64,000 nt of DNA from Xylocopa sonorina (taxonomy: Eukaryota > Arthropoda > Insecta > Hymenoptera > Apidae): assembly GCF_050948175.1 (NCBI RefSeq), contig NW_027490114.1, positions 310,001-374,000 of the forward strand, read 5' to 3'. Position numbers and translations under genes: made by a program. Of this stretch, positions 24,615 through 36,644 are shown one piece after another. The notes below the pieces were generated by a model, which was not told the DNA's origin, did not search any database, and saw only the letters and a program-made list of their open reading frames with translations. How positions within the stretch are numbered: position 1 is the stretch's first letter; every line of letters begins with the position of its first letter.

Positions 24615-25300
24615 TAAATGTCCAACATACCTCCACTTACAAAAAAACTATTTTCATAAACGGATGGGCCCTTTATACTGTGCATTTTTTATTATCAAAA
24701 ATTTCTATGAAACTTATAGTTTCAAGGATATCTGAGGTGATAATTATTACTGCCCCACACTGTATGTTGTTATGGATGTGTCCAACAAGGCAAGGATGAA
24801 CAAAGTTAAATTTAATATTACGATGTTTATTATATTCCTTATAATATATTCCTTTTTCTGTAATTTAGCCAAAAAAAAACAGTATTCACGATGTCGGCAG
24901 GTGAATGTATTTCACTTAGAATTACAAAAGCCGACAATATCGAAAGTAGAATATTTCTTTACTCAGTTGATCGAATCACTGGAAACATTAAGTAAAGTGT
25001 GTGCCTTTCAAAACAGTTAGATGCAAATTATGATACAACGTTTCCAAGAAATGGTACCTGTCACTCTTTTTTAATTTCCGTTTTTTTAATCAAAGGAAAT
25101 TTAATTGAAATATTCGCAAAATTTAAGGACAAAAAAATTATTATAATCTGATAAAGGAAAGGAAGTGATAAAGGAAATGTATACGGAACTGAAAATGGAA
25201 ACTAGCGAGCAGGAAATGAAACTGGTAGAACTGCAAAGTAGATTAATACATCTCTCAAATGATGCTTCTACGTCTATAAAATTTATTAAATAAAGAACTA
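24615..25300 (+). pseudogene. Unidentified host gene relic, copy 2
   Basis: Plus-strand counterpart of 16822-16250. SNIPPLTKKLF precedes a likely exon. A polypyrimidine stretch ending TGTAATTTAG at about 24868 resembles an acceptor. The next exon encodes EYFFTQLIESLETLSKVCAF, with a stop (TAG) where other copies have CAG. A GTACCTG donor-like site follows, then a last exon reads EVIKEMYTELKMETSEQEM and SRLIHLSNDASTS with a stop at 25293. The last exon reads through cleanly here. Function unknown. Confidence 0.52.
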
Positions 25301-26919
25301 TTGTAAAAATCAGGTATAATCAATATTACTTATGCTCAAAAGCTATAATAGAATTGGACCGAAAGGGATATAAAATAGGAATTTATATTTATACGTTCCA
25401 TTCTATGCAAAGGTAAATATTTCAAAGAGAAAAAATGTATTACTTACAAATTACTTATGTTTACTGAGATCTCACTAAATCAGGCTTCTCGTCTTGCGGA
25501 ACTAATCATTCATTTAACATGGAAAGGGATCGAGGAATAACAATAGGTTTTCATATTTCATAGCCTTACTCGATATGTCGATTGGATCACGTAAAACATG
25601 GGACACTAATTCCTTCTACACCTTTAGACCTGAAATGTATAATTGCAACAACATATTTAATACCGTTTTAATAGTATTCTTCTAATTATTTACATCTATG
25701 CCTAATAAATATATGTTAATAGAATAGGTTGCTTTACCAAAGAGTAAAAGAATCTAAGGATTACGAATTTGAGCATTACATAACAAAAGTGCATTACATA
25801 TATAATGTTACATGTAACAAAAGGTGAATATCAAAAAGATCATACATAAGTTGAATCAATAGTGCGGACATAGAGATACAGAAACGGCAATAATTCCAAA
25901 CAATAATTAACAAAATTCACAAAGGGTGGAGTGAAAATCAATCTCCTTGATGATGATAAGAAACAAGTCTTCCTTATGCACTACAATATCCCAAACAACC
26001 AGCGATTGGCACACCAATGACAACGGATGAAACGACTTCCGTGGCAGAACTGAGCAAAGACTGTGCTCCTACGTAGCTCTCGTAACGGCATACTCTTAGT
26101 ACTGAGGCGACACTCGTATTACTGCACTATTAATGCACTGCAGTATAGCACACAGGCTCTACGGCCGTGGCAATGACACTCTCAGCTCACAATATCTACA
26201 CACGTGGTAGTGACGTAGGCTGAAATTTACTAATGGGGACGCTGTTTCCATAAAAATTATAAGCGAATATGAAAAATGACTAAACTAAGTAATTTATTTA
26301 TTTTGATTCCAAAGTAGACACTCCGGTACGAAACAAAGATGTCAGAACTCGATTTTATTATTCTCTATAAACTAGCTCGGTACGGTGATTTTTTCGATAA
26401 AGTGGTTAATTACTTTATCATAAAAATATATACATTTATCTTATATATATATATATTTTTTTTCAATCATCGTTACAAATTCATGCAATTGATGCTTATA
26501 TTAAATACGATGACAACATGTTATTTAAGACATTGCACAAGGTGAAGTTAGGGACGCAACGGCATGCATTATTATTTTATAAGTAATATTTTATTTTATA
26601 AATAATATTTTTCGTTTATGACGGGTTGAAAGAAATATATACGGCTCTCTTATACTTTTGTAATCAATGCGATATAAGAATATGAAACTATCCACTCTTG
26701 TCAGGAGTAAAAGCAATGTTTGGTATGCAAGGTTCGTTGTAACATATATTCAAGCAGTTAATATATCAAATCACAGCATATAATAAATTAGTGAAAGTAT
26801 AATGATATGAATAGTAAGATAAACATATTCATTTGTTAGATGTTTATAAATTCAAATTTAAAAGTCCAAGTCACGTTTAATATATTATTGTTTAACAAGG
26901 TCATTTAATGTTGCTTCAA

Positions 26920-27606
26920 ATAGGCATGGAGTAATTTCATTTCTGCTGGATACAGTAAAAACACATTTGCAATCTAAGCAAGGTTTCGTTAGAACTGGTG
27001 GATTTTCCAAATTTTAGAAAGGGGTGATGGCAGTAGTAGTTGGTTCAGTGCCAGGTGATAAATATATACAACAAGCAAAGTAACGTAAACGGATTTAAAA
27101 TGTTCAAGATTATGTTAATTAAACTATTACACTTTTATAATCCATGCAGCGTTTCTGTTCTTTGTAACTTACAAGGAGTCTTAAGAAAGCAACACATAGT
27201 AAAGAAGTTTGGAAACAAAGAAAGCAGGTCTTAACTTCAGATAAAGGAACCTTGGATCTGTTGGCTATCGTGGTTACCGGCGTGCTGTGTTAAGGGATAT
27301 GCCATTTAGTTTTAATTTTCTAAACGAGAACAATTCAAATAAATCTGGAGTCGACACATTGGAAGAAAAATTCTTCCAGTGAAAAATGCTCTATGCAGTA
27401 CAATAACAGGTTCACATCCCTTTGATAATCTACAGAAAATCTTATGCCATTTTACTCGATTTACTAGAATCGAAACTATGAAACCTATTAGGTGGTATTT
27501 CTGCAACTGCTACCATATACACACGTGCGCGCGCTCATACGGACACGCGCGCGCACACACACACACACACCCACACACACGGACATACGAAATCCATCAA
27601 GATTAA
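26920..27606 (+). pseudogene. SLC25A26-like mitochondrial SAM carrier relic, copy 2
   Basis: Plus-strand counterpart of the relic in copy 1. The first block (about 26970-27055) encodes DTVKTHLQSKQGF, then a stop, and ends at GCCAGGTGATAAA. Part of the segment before it (GTSVN in copy 1) is deleted. The second block (about 27265-27470) contains the RGYR-type region and VKNALCSTITGSHP in separate frames. A (CA)n run follows at 27550-27583. The relic is divergently arranged with the HSDL2-like relic to its right. Confidence 0.62.
27527..27583. repeat. CG/CA dinucleotide microsatellite
   Basis: GCGCGC and CACACA runs. The equivalent position in copy 1 (about 14185) is a short GT-rich stretch. 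In copy 3 (57270-57310) it is a GT run at which 2.3 kb has been deleted. Confidence 0.8.
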
Positions 27607-29059
27607 AGATACTGTGTATGTATTGGAGGATGCATACAATAAGAAAGGACTATTACATGGATAAATTGTAGAATTCTATTTGTAATTGATAATTAGATTA
27701 TAAACATTTATATGCTTTTATCGGAAATTTAAATACATCAAGATTGCAGCACGCAGGTGTGTAAATATCACTTTGCGATCTCATTTCATTTTGGCAGTTA
27801 TACTTATATATAAGCATCCATCCAGGCATAAAGCTTGATAATCTTTCATCTGTAAAATAGTTTTAAAACATTAGACTTTTTCCTGGTATTGGTCTATTTT
27901 ATCATTTTCGGAACTTGTGAAGCAGCTAGAACCATAACAACAAAGTACTTTATATCTTTGCTCGTTGTTTCAAAAAAAAGAAAATGAAATGTGAATAACT
28001 ATGTTCATTTTATTATAAATGTATGAGTAATGATCAATCTACATAATTCAATATTTTCAAACGCAATTTGTTCAATTTTTACCATTTAACGTTACGAAAT
28101 ATATTAGAAAAATATATAAAAATATATTTTACTTTAGCTTTTTAATATTTAAAATATTTTATATTATCATATTAAATATAAGTAGGAATGTTATAAGTAG
28201 GAACGATTTTTCCTTAAATAATTAATATGTCGGTTTCTTTTAAGAAAACGGTATTCAATTTTTCAAAGTTAGTTTCGACTCTAAATTCATCATTAATGTC
28301 TCTTATTTCATTGCTTTTCGTAGATCAACGATAATTTTCAACTTTTCCATTACAACTTTTCCGATGCAAGTATTAATTCTCCGAAAGATATATAATATTA
28401 TATTACTAGTAAACTTATTTTGCATTTCTAATTAATTTGAACGTAAAAAAAATTTTTTTTTATGAGAAAGCATTGCGAGAAAATTATGAGAATCCATTTT
28501 TAATGTTGTACCGAGTGGTTGACTAGGTTCTCTTCTCCCTGTCGCATCTTCCTACCATTTTTGAGATCCAAGAACCGTGTACCGTCTTCGTCACCTTTAA
28601 AATTTACGAAATTTACATATTGTAAATTTTTGCAAATGTGATATTATTTAACTTCTGAATTATGGTTGCTTGGGCAATAAATCAGACTGATCTATAACGT
28701 ACTGTAATGTACGAAGACCAATAAATTTTTTTTAACATAATGAACGATAGATAATATTTGAGTTTACAGTTTTGTTAACGAATTCGCTGTTTAAATTAAT
28801 TTGGATGACAATTAATATTTGCATGATCTTTTGCTTTGATTTATCTGTACAATTTGTTCGTTCTTTTCAATTGTCATACATAATTATTCAAATCAATCTG
28901 TTCCAAATTCTCCTCTAGGAAGGAATGAGGCAACAGTTTGTCTTATCAATAATATTTATAATCTGTAAAATAAATGGATTTGTTTATTAAAATATAAATT
29001 ATACATTCATGTATTAATTGTAAACCTTTAGTTAATTATTCACACCTGGATTACACGCA

Positions 29060-29670
29060 GAATGCGTAAAATCAGACATTCCTTCAGTTTTTTAATATTG
29101 CCTCATAGATTAAAGACTGATTAGTGACAGATTTTCTGTCTTTGCAAAATAAAAGTGTACATTGCATTACCCATTATTTCCAGCTTCTCATTATAATTTT
29201 GTGATTCTGAACCAACTAACATCTCTATCGCAGCCATATATATTCCTGAAACAACGCGTGTGTAAGGCAATCTTGAATTGAGAGACTTATTTTCCTTAAT
29301 TCTTAATTTCTTATTTTCATATTCATCGGCCCTTCCGAGAGCACACATTAACATTCCAAACTTGAATAGTATATAATCGACACGTGTTTGACACCATATA
29401 GGTTTAATTATTATACTTATTGTTGGCCTGATATTTATTAAATGAAAATTTGTGACTTTCTTTAAATATGGTAAGCATACCTTGGACCTGAAAATAAATA
29501 TAGTGTCATATTAGTGAATTTTATTTTTACAACTAAAACAGAGCTTTTATACTTACATTAGAAATGTTCCTCTAGAATTGATATTACTCACAAGGTCATA
29601 ATTTTTGATACCTATGGATTCCATGCCTGGTTAAGATAATAGCCGTTGCATTATTAACCATTTTAGCACT
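29060..29670 (-). pseudogene. HSDL2-like short-chain dehydrogenase relic, copy 2
   Basis: On the minus strand, VNNA (about 29668) is followed after a frameshift by KNYDLVSNINSRGTFL. This ends at a GTAAGT donor (about 29572), and after a TTTTCAG acceptor (about 29487) SKVCLPYLKK follows. The two halves join in phase. YILFKFGMLMCALG then keeps the Tyr and Lys of the YxxxK catalytic pair. MAAIEMLVGSESQNY and KLEIMGNAMY follow, then stops and a final KKLKECLILRILRVIQV. These segments match, in order, hydroxysteroid dehydrogenase-like protein 2, a peroxisomal/mitochondrial NAD(P)-binding protein. Only the middle of the gene is present. Confidence 0.74.
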
Positions 29671-29774
29671 GAGTTGTGTGGCAAATGGTTTTGTGAGACC
29701 CATATGTGGCGTTCGTTGTTGTCAGACCGGTGGAGTCCGAGACCGGTGCCTACGAATGGGTGTTCCCATTAAGA

Positions 29775-30035
29775 TTAACTCATAAGTTACCGACGGATGG
29801 TGCTGCTGGCGGTCGGTTACTCACAATCGACCGACGGCTGGTGCTGCTTGTGCTTAGTAATCCATAAATTATCAACGACTGGTATTACCAACAACCGATA
29901 GAGCATGCTTTCACATACAGCTGGTGCAACCAATAATAGGTAACTAAAGACTTATCAGCGACTGGTGTTGCCTGCGGTCGGTAACATATGATATAATAAC
30001 GGCTGGTGTTGCCAATGGGCGGGAATTTAAGAACG
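29775..30035 (-). repeat. 41-bp minisatellite, copy 2 (inverted)
   Basis: Five to six units with the inverse of the core seen in copy 1 (CGACTGGTGTTGCC, then GGTCGGTAA). Here it joins directly to the CCATCCCGGAACC-like region, with no TTAGG-like tract between. Confidence 0.72.
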
Positions 30036-30199
30036 CTATCATGAAGTAATCGTACAATGCAGGTTTCGGGGTGGTACAGGGAGGAAATACGGAAGATAGA
30101 GAGCATAAAATAACAACAACGTAGCTAAAGAGAAAGAAAAAGAAGATCTGTGGAAATATTGCATTTCTTAAGAGGAAATATTAAGAGGAGAACTTAAAA

Positions 30200-32118
30200 A
30201 GAAAATAATACTTTAGACTGAACGAATCAATATCACTGATTCCGGCAAGCTTAATGGAAAATGCATGACTACAAATCGGTTAGAGTACAAGATAGATACT
30301 GGTCGCAAGTCGAGTGGTCCTAGGAGTTCCTCGCCCGCATCAGGGTAGACAGTAGGATGACGGAGGGCCTGCAGTCCCCACCACCGGCGTGAGCGGGGCT
30401 GCTTGCATATGCTGCTGAGACGTGTTGCTGGCTCGCGATTTCGAATAAGCTCATGACATAAAAGGATAGGGAAATAGAAAAGAATACAAAAAGCGTATAT
30501 AAAGGAGAAAAAGAAAGCCTTGGAAGGAAGCACAGACACGGAAGGAGAAACATCTGGAGCCGAAGTGAGGGAACCAAAAAGAAAGAGCAGGATAGTGGGA
30601 ATGCTACCGATAAGAATAACGCCTACACTTTTAAATAGACGAATAGGACATCATCAGACGTAACGATAGATATTCTGAGCGAGGATACGGCGAAGCTAAT
30701 GACATATCAGAAAACGTTAATGGAAAACATCAGGCATAAAAAAAAAGACTGACATCGAACACTTGATCGAACTAGTGGAGAACGGTACAGAGAAAAATGA
30801 AGCAATTAAAGGAGCAGGACGAATTCGAGGACAGGCAGTGAGATGAGGAGAAGCAGGGAAAGCGACAGAAATACGAAAAGATGATGCAAGGAAATCGAGA
30901 GCGGGAGATATAATCCTAGAATTTAACAAAAAAACAGGCATAGAGAACAAAACAATGGAGATAAAAGGAACGTTGGAGAAAGTTTTCGAAGAAAAACATA
31001 CGAGTGCAAGTATAATGCTCCAACTAAGGGACATATACCCGTTAGGTGACCAGAGAAGAAATGAATGATTACAGAAAACGAACACTGAAAATAATCGAAG
31101 GAAAGGATAGCGGTATAAACGTCAAGTGGTTAAAACAAACGTGGAGAGCCAACCAAGTCGAGTCAGTTGAATTTGGACAGGAATACAGTAAAGAGCTGGA
31201 GAAGGTCAAACGACTCAGAATAGCATTAACACCTTGTCTCTGCAAAGTGCTACCGAAAATAGAGAGATGCTTCAAATGCCATAAACTGGGATATATCTGC
31301 AGAAATTGCGAAGAAATCAAAGATAATAAGGGAGTCTGCAGAAGATGCGGATCCCAGGTTTATATCAGACACGTTAACGGAGATTTAACTGTTCGGCCTA
31401 CAGAAAGGCGTTGATAGAAAAGAACGAGAAACGAATATGGAATTCAAAGTCCTACAAATCTATCTGAATAGATGCCGAATCGAGCAAAATATCATGCAGC
31501 AAATGCGAATGATTCAAGAGACAGACGTGGTAACAATATCGGAAGCACACAAGAAGGAAGAATACTGACTGCAAGACGAGAACGGTGAGGTTGCGATATG
31601 GATAACCGGTGTTAGTCGAAAAAGGTTTCACATATGGCACCACGTATTTCTCAACCGGAATCGTTCATACAATGGTCGAAGGAACAAAAGCTATAAGCTG
31701 CTACTTCTCGCCTAACAGGAACGGAAAGAAATCGAAGAATATATAAACCAAGCTGAGGTTAACATAGAAAAGGGAGAGAAAGCAAACAGAATAATAATCG
31801 CGGGTGACCTGAACGAAAAATCGGTAATTTGGGGTAGTAAAAAGAACAAACGTACAGAGGAAAAAATTATCAAAATGGCTCTAAGAAACGATCTAACTGC
31901 GACCAATACGAAAGAAGACTATACATACATTAAGAACCGAAACAAATAAAAACTAGACATAATGTTGATAGGAGGTTGCATATACGCTAAGTTAAGTAAA
32001 GCAAAAGTATTTGGGATATTTTCAGCTTCGGACCATCAATACGTACTACATACTTTCAAAAGTAGGAATTACAAGAATAACGAAGAGAGATTTGCAAGTC
32101 TCGATGGAAAGGAAGCAA
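30200..32118 (+). mobile_element. Truncated R1-like LINE in unit X copy 2
   Basis: Plus-strand non-LTR element. It has a GC-rich leader (30290-30440), an ORF1 with a paired zinc-knuckle block (31046-31414), and an APE-type endonuclease (31440-32118). The endonuclease shows RIIIAGDLNEKSVIWGS and ASDHQY, the GDxN and SDH catalytic motifs. It then stops and satellite A begins at about 32118, so RT is absent. Several frame changes and stops are present. It is a different family from the LINE at 6.5-12.1 kb and much less GC-rich. Confidence 0.78.
31046..31414 (+). pseudogene. LINE ORF1 C-terminal zinc-knuckle part
   Basis: A 122-codon frame encodes KVLPKIERCFKCHKLGYICR, then NCEE, GVCRRCGSQVYIRHVNGD. 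The first knuckle is CX2CX4(Y for G)...C, with the expected His replaced by Tyr, so it is damaged. The second knuckle is recognisable. The ORF1 N-terminus lies upstream in other frames (30540-31040). The protein would be an RNA-binding Gag-like chaperone. Confidence 0.7.
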
Positions 32119-32630
32119 ACTGGGACACTGCGTTATGTATATCTCGTCAACACTTCAAAAGAATCTAAACCCCAGACTTCCTTGCTACAGGACAGCGTAT
32201 CTAGATGTCTAGGTATCGAAGGAATATAGTTTTAGTGCTTCATAGAGCGCGACATCGCATCTTATTTCTATGTCTCATGATACGGCGCAATATTTTATGC
32301 TGCGCGTTATATTTATCTCGTCTACACGTCAAAAGGATCTAAATACTTTCTTGCTACGGGATAGCGTTTTGCAATGTCTACGTATCGGAGGAATATAGTT
32401 CTAATGCTTCATAGAACGCGATATCGCATCTCGTTTCTATGTCTCATGGTAAGATGTAATATTCAATGCAACGCGTTATCTTTACCTCGTTTGCACTTCA
32501 AAAGAATGTGAATCCCAGACTTCCTTGCTACGGAATAGTGTTTCTAGATGTCTACGTATCGAAGCAATAGAGTTCTGTTGCTTCATAGAACGCGATATCG
32601 CATCTCATTACTATGTCTCATGATTCTTCT
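32118..32630 (+). repeat. Satellite A array, forward
   Basis: Three monomers spaced about 169 and 174 bp apart (CTTCATAGA.CGCGA at 32238, 32407, 32581). They belong to the same subtype as 2158-3150 (TATCGCATCTC, ACGCGTTAT). The array is cut at about 32622 by the 3' end of the gypsy element. Confidence 0.88.
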
Positions 32631-32644
32631 AAATATTAATAACA

Positions 32645-32935
32645 TTAACAGGACTTAGGTGCAGCTAATTTTGTTACCGGTATGTGTGTTTGATTAGGAC
32701 GATCAACTTGACCATGATCTCTAGGAATTACTGTTGTAGTTGAAACAAGTTCTATATTTCCTTCTTGACAATATTGCTTGAATACGTTTGCTGTGAAAGC
32801 CGTTCCTCTATCAGAAATTATTCGACACCAATTACAGAAAGTCGTCGCTTGCTTCCTCAGGCGTGACAAAACTTCAGCTGTAATAGTAGATTGTGTAGCA
32901 TAAAGCCATGCCAATTTTGTCAATGCATCTACCAT
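32645..32935 (-). pseudogene. Gypsy integrase core fragment
   Basis: The frame contains MVDALTKLAWLYAT (first catalytic Asp), RIISDRGTAFTANVF (second Asp) and IELVSTTTVIPRDHGQVDR, where the usual catalytic Glu of NGQVER is Asp. Then it ends. The upstream zinc-binding part is disrupted by stops. This enzyme would insert the cDNA into chromosomes. Confidence 0.85.
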
Positions 32936-33596
32936 TATAAATATGTAGTGGTACGTTTTTTTTTTGTTGATATAACCGGTCCAACATCGATATGGAATGT
33001 GTCATCTAATGGAATACTCTCATTTTCAATCGGATTTAAATGTCACTCCTGCTTCCCCAGCAACCGTTGGGCTAAGATGCATGCAACTCAATTTCTTACC
33101 ACTTTTTCCATTTCCTATCGAAGATTTGAAATTCAGTAATCTTTACGTACGATCGCTTCAGTCTTGACCACAGAAAAATGTCCATGCTCATGAGCACTAC
33201 TAGTTGAATATCACTTCCAAACTCTCTGTACAGAAGATTTCCCCGTAGAACACAATCATTCGTCTAGTTTTGAAGTACCTAATCTCAAAATTTCATTACA
33301 GTTTCATCTTCTTCCTGTGCTTTCCGCAAACGTGCTGTAAGACTTGCATCAAGGTTTGTGGATTAAGAAATTGGTAGGTGGAAGTTTTCTACTAAGCGCA
33401 TCAACATGTATCATGTTCTGCCCTGGACGATGTTCTATCCGGTAATAGAATTCTTCTAACGATAATGCCCATCACGCAACTCGCACACAAAGATGTTTCT
33501 TATTTATTGTAAGAGTAAAAGCATGGCAATCAGTAACAATAGCAAACAAAATTCCTAATAAAGAAACTCAATATTTCTTTAACGCTTTTACTATTG

Positions 33597-33890
33597 CTAA
33601 AACCTATAACTCATACCTACTGTATTTAAATTCAGCAGATGTTGTCTTACCGTTAAAGAATAATATACAGGCTGAAAACGTTGATCTTCGTTATTTCTTT
33701 GAAATAAAATCGCGCCGTACCCTAACGCAGAAGCATCTGTATGCAACTCCATTCCTACTTCTACTTGATACAAATTCAATATTAGTTTTTTCATTAAATA
33801 AAAGTTTAAGTCGTATGAATGCTTTCTTTCCAGTAGCTCAAAAACAGAATTTAGCATTCGCTCGCAGAAGGTTAGACAAAGGTCGCGCAA
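33597..33890 (-). pseudogene. Gypsy RNase H fragment
   Basis: ELHTDASALGYGAILFQRNN carries the first RNase H Asp, followed by FQPVYYSLTV. After it the frame is lost. RT motifs lie just to the right (33900-34260) in broken frames. Confidence 0.82.
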
Positions 33891-34252
33891 TTATAGGGTA
33901 TTCAGGAATAAGTTTACGAAAATACCCGATTATTACAAGAAAACTTTGTACTTGATAAGCATTTGTCGGTTCCGGAAATCGTCAGACTGCATCAGTTTTA
34001 CGCTCTGAGAGGTTAATTCAACCATTGTTGATTACATGCCCTAGGGATTCGACAGAAGTTTGCAGAAAACAACATTTTTCTCAACTGAATATTAAACCAG
34101 CTCCGCTCGCTATAATTATAACCCTTTCAAGAGTTTGATCCCACTTTCAATATCATTTTTTGATCAATTTGTCGATAATCCACACATAATCTAAGCGAAT
34201 CATTTTTCTTCCGCACGAGAACAACCGGACTCGCGTAATCAGAAGTAAATAA

Positions 34253-34870
34253 CTAAGCGACTCCATCCGCAATCCACTGTTCTCTCTGCGCATTAACAAT
34301 CTCTTTTTGCGACGCTGACAATCGTCTCGCCGATTGATATACAGACTCTTCGTATTTCAATATTAATTTCATTGCAATTTCAGGTACAAAGGTTTTACTC
34401 GACTTATAATTACTAACAAGATTTTCTATCGTCACTCGCTGATTAGGATCTAATACATGAAACACATCAACTTGATTTACTCCTAATACGTCAATCGCTA
34501 CATCTATTTTAAATATTTCCGGTATAATATTTTCTCCTTCAACAATTTCGCGCGTTTCTTTTGGTAATGCACGAATGTTCACTTTACCACCTCTAATGCT
34601 AACTTCGGTTATATTTAAGAAATTCGTTCCTATCAACAGCTTGTGTCGAAGAATGGTATTAGAGACTACTTGTATACAAGTCGGAAATGAGTGCCCATCT
34701 ACGGTAATTTCTGCTTGAAACTCATCTAATGTTGTATTATTCTTTGAACCTATACCATCGAAATGTAATTCATTGCGTCGTAATTGCGGAGAACCATGCC
34801 TAATATACTCGTCTGTGCGAAATAAATTAAAATCACTTCCTAAATCTATTAATGCTTCGATCTCGCATCC
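34253..34870 (-). pseudogene. Gypsy protease and RT N-terminal region
   Basis: At about 34870-34840 EALIDLGSDFNLF is the protease active site (DLG in place of DTG or DSG). The frame 34636-34253 then holds the protease end (IGTNFL), the spacer, and the RT start, with ARRLSASQKEIVNAQREQWI equal to the family's R.LS..E...V..Q...W. The protease and spacer frames do not join, so at least one frameshift is present. Confidence 0.75.
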
Positions 34871-34894
34871 GTTAAGTAAAATATTTTTAAGATA

Positions 34895-35173
34895 CTATCG
34901 ATACGATGCTCCTAATGTCGCGCAGCTCTCTTTACTCGCTTTAGATTTCTTCGGACATTTTGACGCAATATGTCCACGTTCATGACATGTAAAACATTTT
35001 ACACCGTGATCTTTCGTTGGACAATTCACGCTAATATGATCGCACCCACCACAATTATAACATCGTACAATATTACCAGTGAACTCTTTTTTCTTACAAA
35101 CATTGACCATCTCCTTTCGTTCATTTCTAACGGATCTGTCTTCACACTTCTCAAACTTTGTTGACGTCTGCAC
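34895..35173 (-). pseudogene. Gypsy gag zinc-knuckle region
   Basis: Two CCHC knuckles are intact: CYNCGGCDHISVNC and CFTCHERGHIASKC, followed by a lysine-rich tail. This nucleocapsid-like part packages element RNA. Confidence 0.88.
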
Positions 35174-35866
35174 ACTCGAGAAACCTCGATCTCGAAGAAT
35201 TACCTTTTCAAACGCTTTCGAAAGTTGATCAGTTGTAAACTGTCGATGACGCGCCTAGTTCCGGAGCTTTTCGTTGAGGATGCCGTCAATCAGATATTCA
35301 AGTATGTCATCGACGTTGATTGATACTCGATTTCCAAGAATGATCTTCTCGTGTAAATATTTATGGAATATCTCGTCCCTCTTCCATAATCGCTCTTCAA
35401 ATTTCTTTCTTATTTCAATTTTGCATTATGGATGATAGAACATAACTCTTAATTCTTTCAGCAGTTGGTTAAATGGCATAGTTATATACTCTGGTTTAGA
35501 AAGAAATCATTCAAGTACTTTTCCCTTCAGTAGAATACCGATAAATATGCGTGCAATGTCATCTTCCAATTCATATGTCGCCTTAAACAATTTGATCTGC
35601 TTCTCCCAAATTTCATAATAACCAGATTTACCATCAAAGTTACCAAGTAAATTTGCAACTGCCGAAGCATTCATTCGCGGGTGACTAACTTAAGATAAAA
35701 CATTGCATTAATTGCCATTATTCAATACCAAGAAATTGTCACCGTCACTAACAGCATCAAATTATTCGCCTTCAAAATTACGCGTCGACCTTCGCTGCTC
35801 ATTTTCCGAATTTTACTCAACCTGTAATTTCTTTCGCATCGTATGTAACTCAAGACGTAATACGGC

Positions 35867-36154
35867 TTACTCACGTTCTGCTAATACTTTTTCTATTAAG
35901 AAAATATCAATTTCTCGTTGCTGTAGATTCATTGCTGACTGCACGTTTGATGGTACACCAGCACACGACTTTTCATTATATTCACGAACTTTTTTCAGCT
36001 TGTCATCAATCCACGTTCCGTCTGGGTCAACTTCTATTAAACAGGAAATTAATTCAGCTTTTGAAACAGCAGTATGTAATTTATGCTCTATTAATATCCC
36101 TCTTAGCGCTGTAACTGTAATTTTACTCAAATATTTCATTGTGAAAATTTTCAC
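35867..36154 (-). pseudogene. Gypsy gag N-terminal fragment
   Basis: A 95-codon frame starting at a Met 219 bp inside the PBS. It begins MKIFTMKYLSKITVTALRGI and ELISCLIEVDPDGTW, a SAP-like motif common at the start of gag in insect gypsy families. The middle of gag (35180-35860) is decayed. Confidence 0.6.
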
Positions 36155-36391
36155 TCGACACTCGCGTTTATACTGGAATTCTCTCTACACGAAAGTTCAA
36201 TTTTCGTTCTCGGACTACCTCTCAAAACTACACTCGCGTCATTTGAATATCTTTTCGAACGTTCTAGGCCGTCAAGGAATTTTCACGAACGATATGTCTT
36301 CAAATGCGCGATAATATTCCAATCTTTAGAACGTATCCGATTTAATTCACGAATGTCTTCTCAATAATTACCAAGCCTGAGCCCCCAAAAT

Positions 36392-36644
36392 TGTGGGAAA
36401 CTTATTAATTAAAGACAACTACAAGATTTTGTAAATCATTAAATAGTTCATTTCAACTGAGATATTACTCCAAAAACTGCTAATGAATAACTGCTTCATC
36501 GCTTTAAAACATTCACACGAAAAACTCATTTATTCTGAACATTCGCACTTACCCGCATTCCAAAATATTCCATGTACATAATCTTTAAAACCTGAATTAT
36601 TGATTACCTTTTAAATTAACATAACTTCATTATCCTTTAATAAC
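36392..36644 (-). repeat. 5' LTR of the gypsy element, with adjacent tRNA primer-binding site
   Basis: Read on the plus strand it starts TGTGGGAAAC at 36392 and ends close to 36644, where satellite A resumes. The inner side shows, on the minus strand, TTTTGGGGGCTCAGGC. This GGGGGCTC core resembles tRNA-Pro-type primer-binding sites. The outer boundary is approximate. Confidence 0.62.

Larger units (their letters stand above)
23340..32118 (-). repeat. Unit X copy 2, inverted
   Basis: This is the reverse complement of copies 1 and 3 over nearly its whole length. It has neither the R1-clade LINE, nor the 591-bp insertion, nor the solo LTR seen in copy 1. It also lacks the TTAGG-like tract, going from the 30060 region straight to the 41-bp minisatellite. 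It is the most complete copy for the host gene relics (HSDL2-like, SLC25A26-like and the unidentified gene). Its left end (23400-23560) contains 59-bp-type satellite subunits that are also found at 58740-58900. Confidence 0.8.
32632..36644 (-). mobile_element. Ty3/gypsy LTR retrotransposon, 3' end missing
   Basis: Minus strand, reading right to left: 5' LTR (36644-36392), primer-binding site (about 36389-36373), gag (36154 to about 34895), protease (about 34870-34640), RT (from about 34400), RNase H (33890-33597) and integrase (32935-32645). The element stops right after the integrase core at the satellite border, with no 3' LTR. Satellite subtypes on its two sides differ, so a rearrangement rather than a simple insertion has occurred here. 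Stops and frameshifts throughout. Confidence 0.83.
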
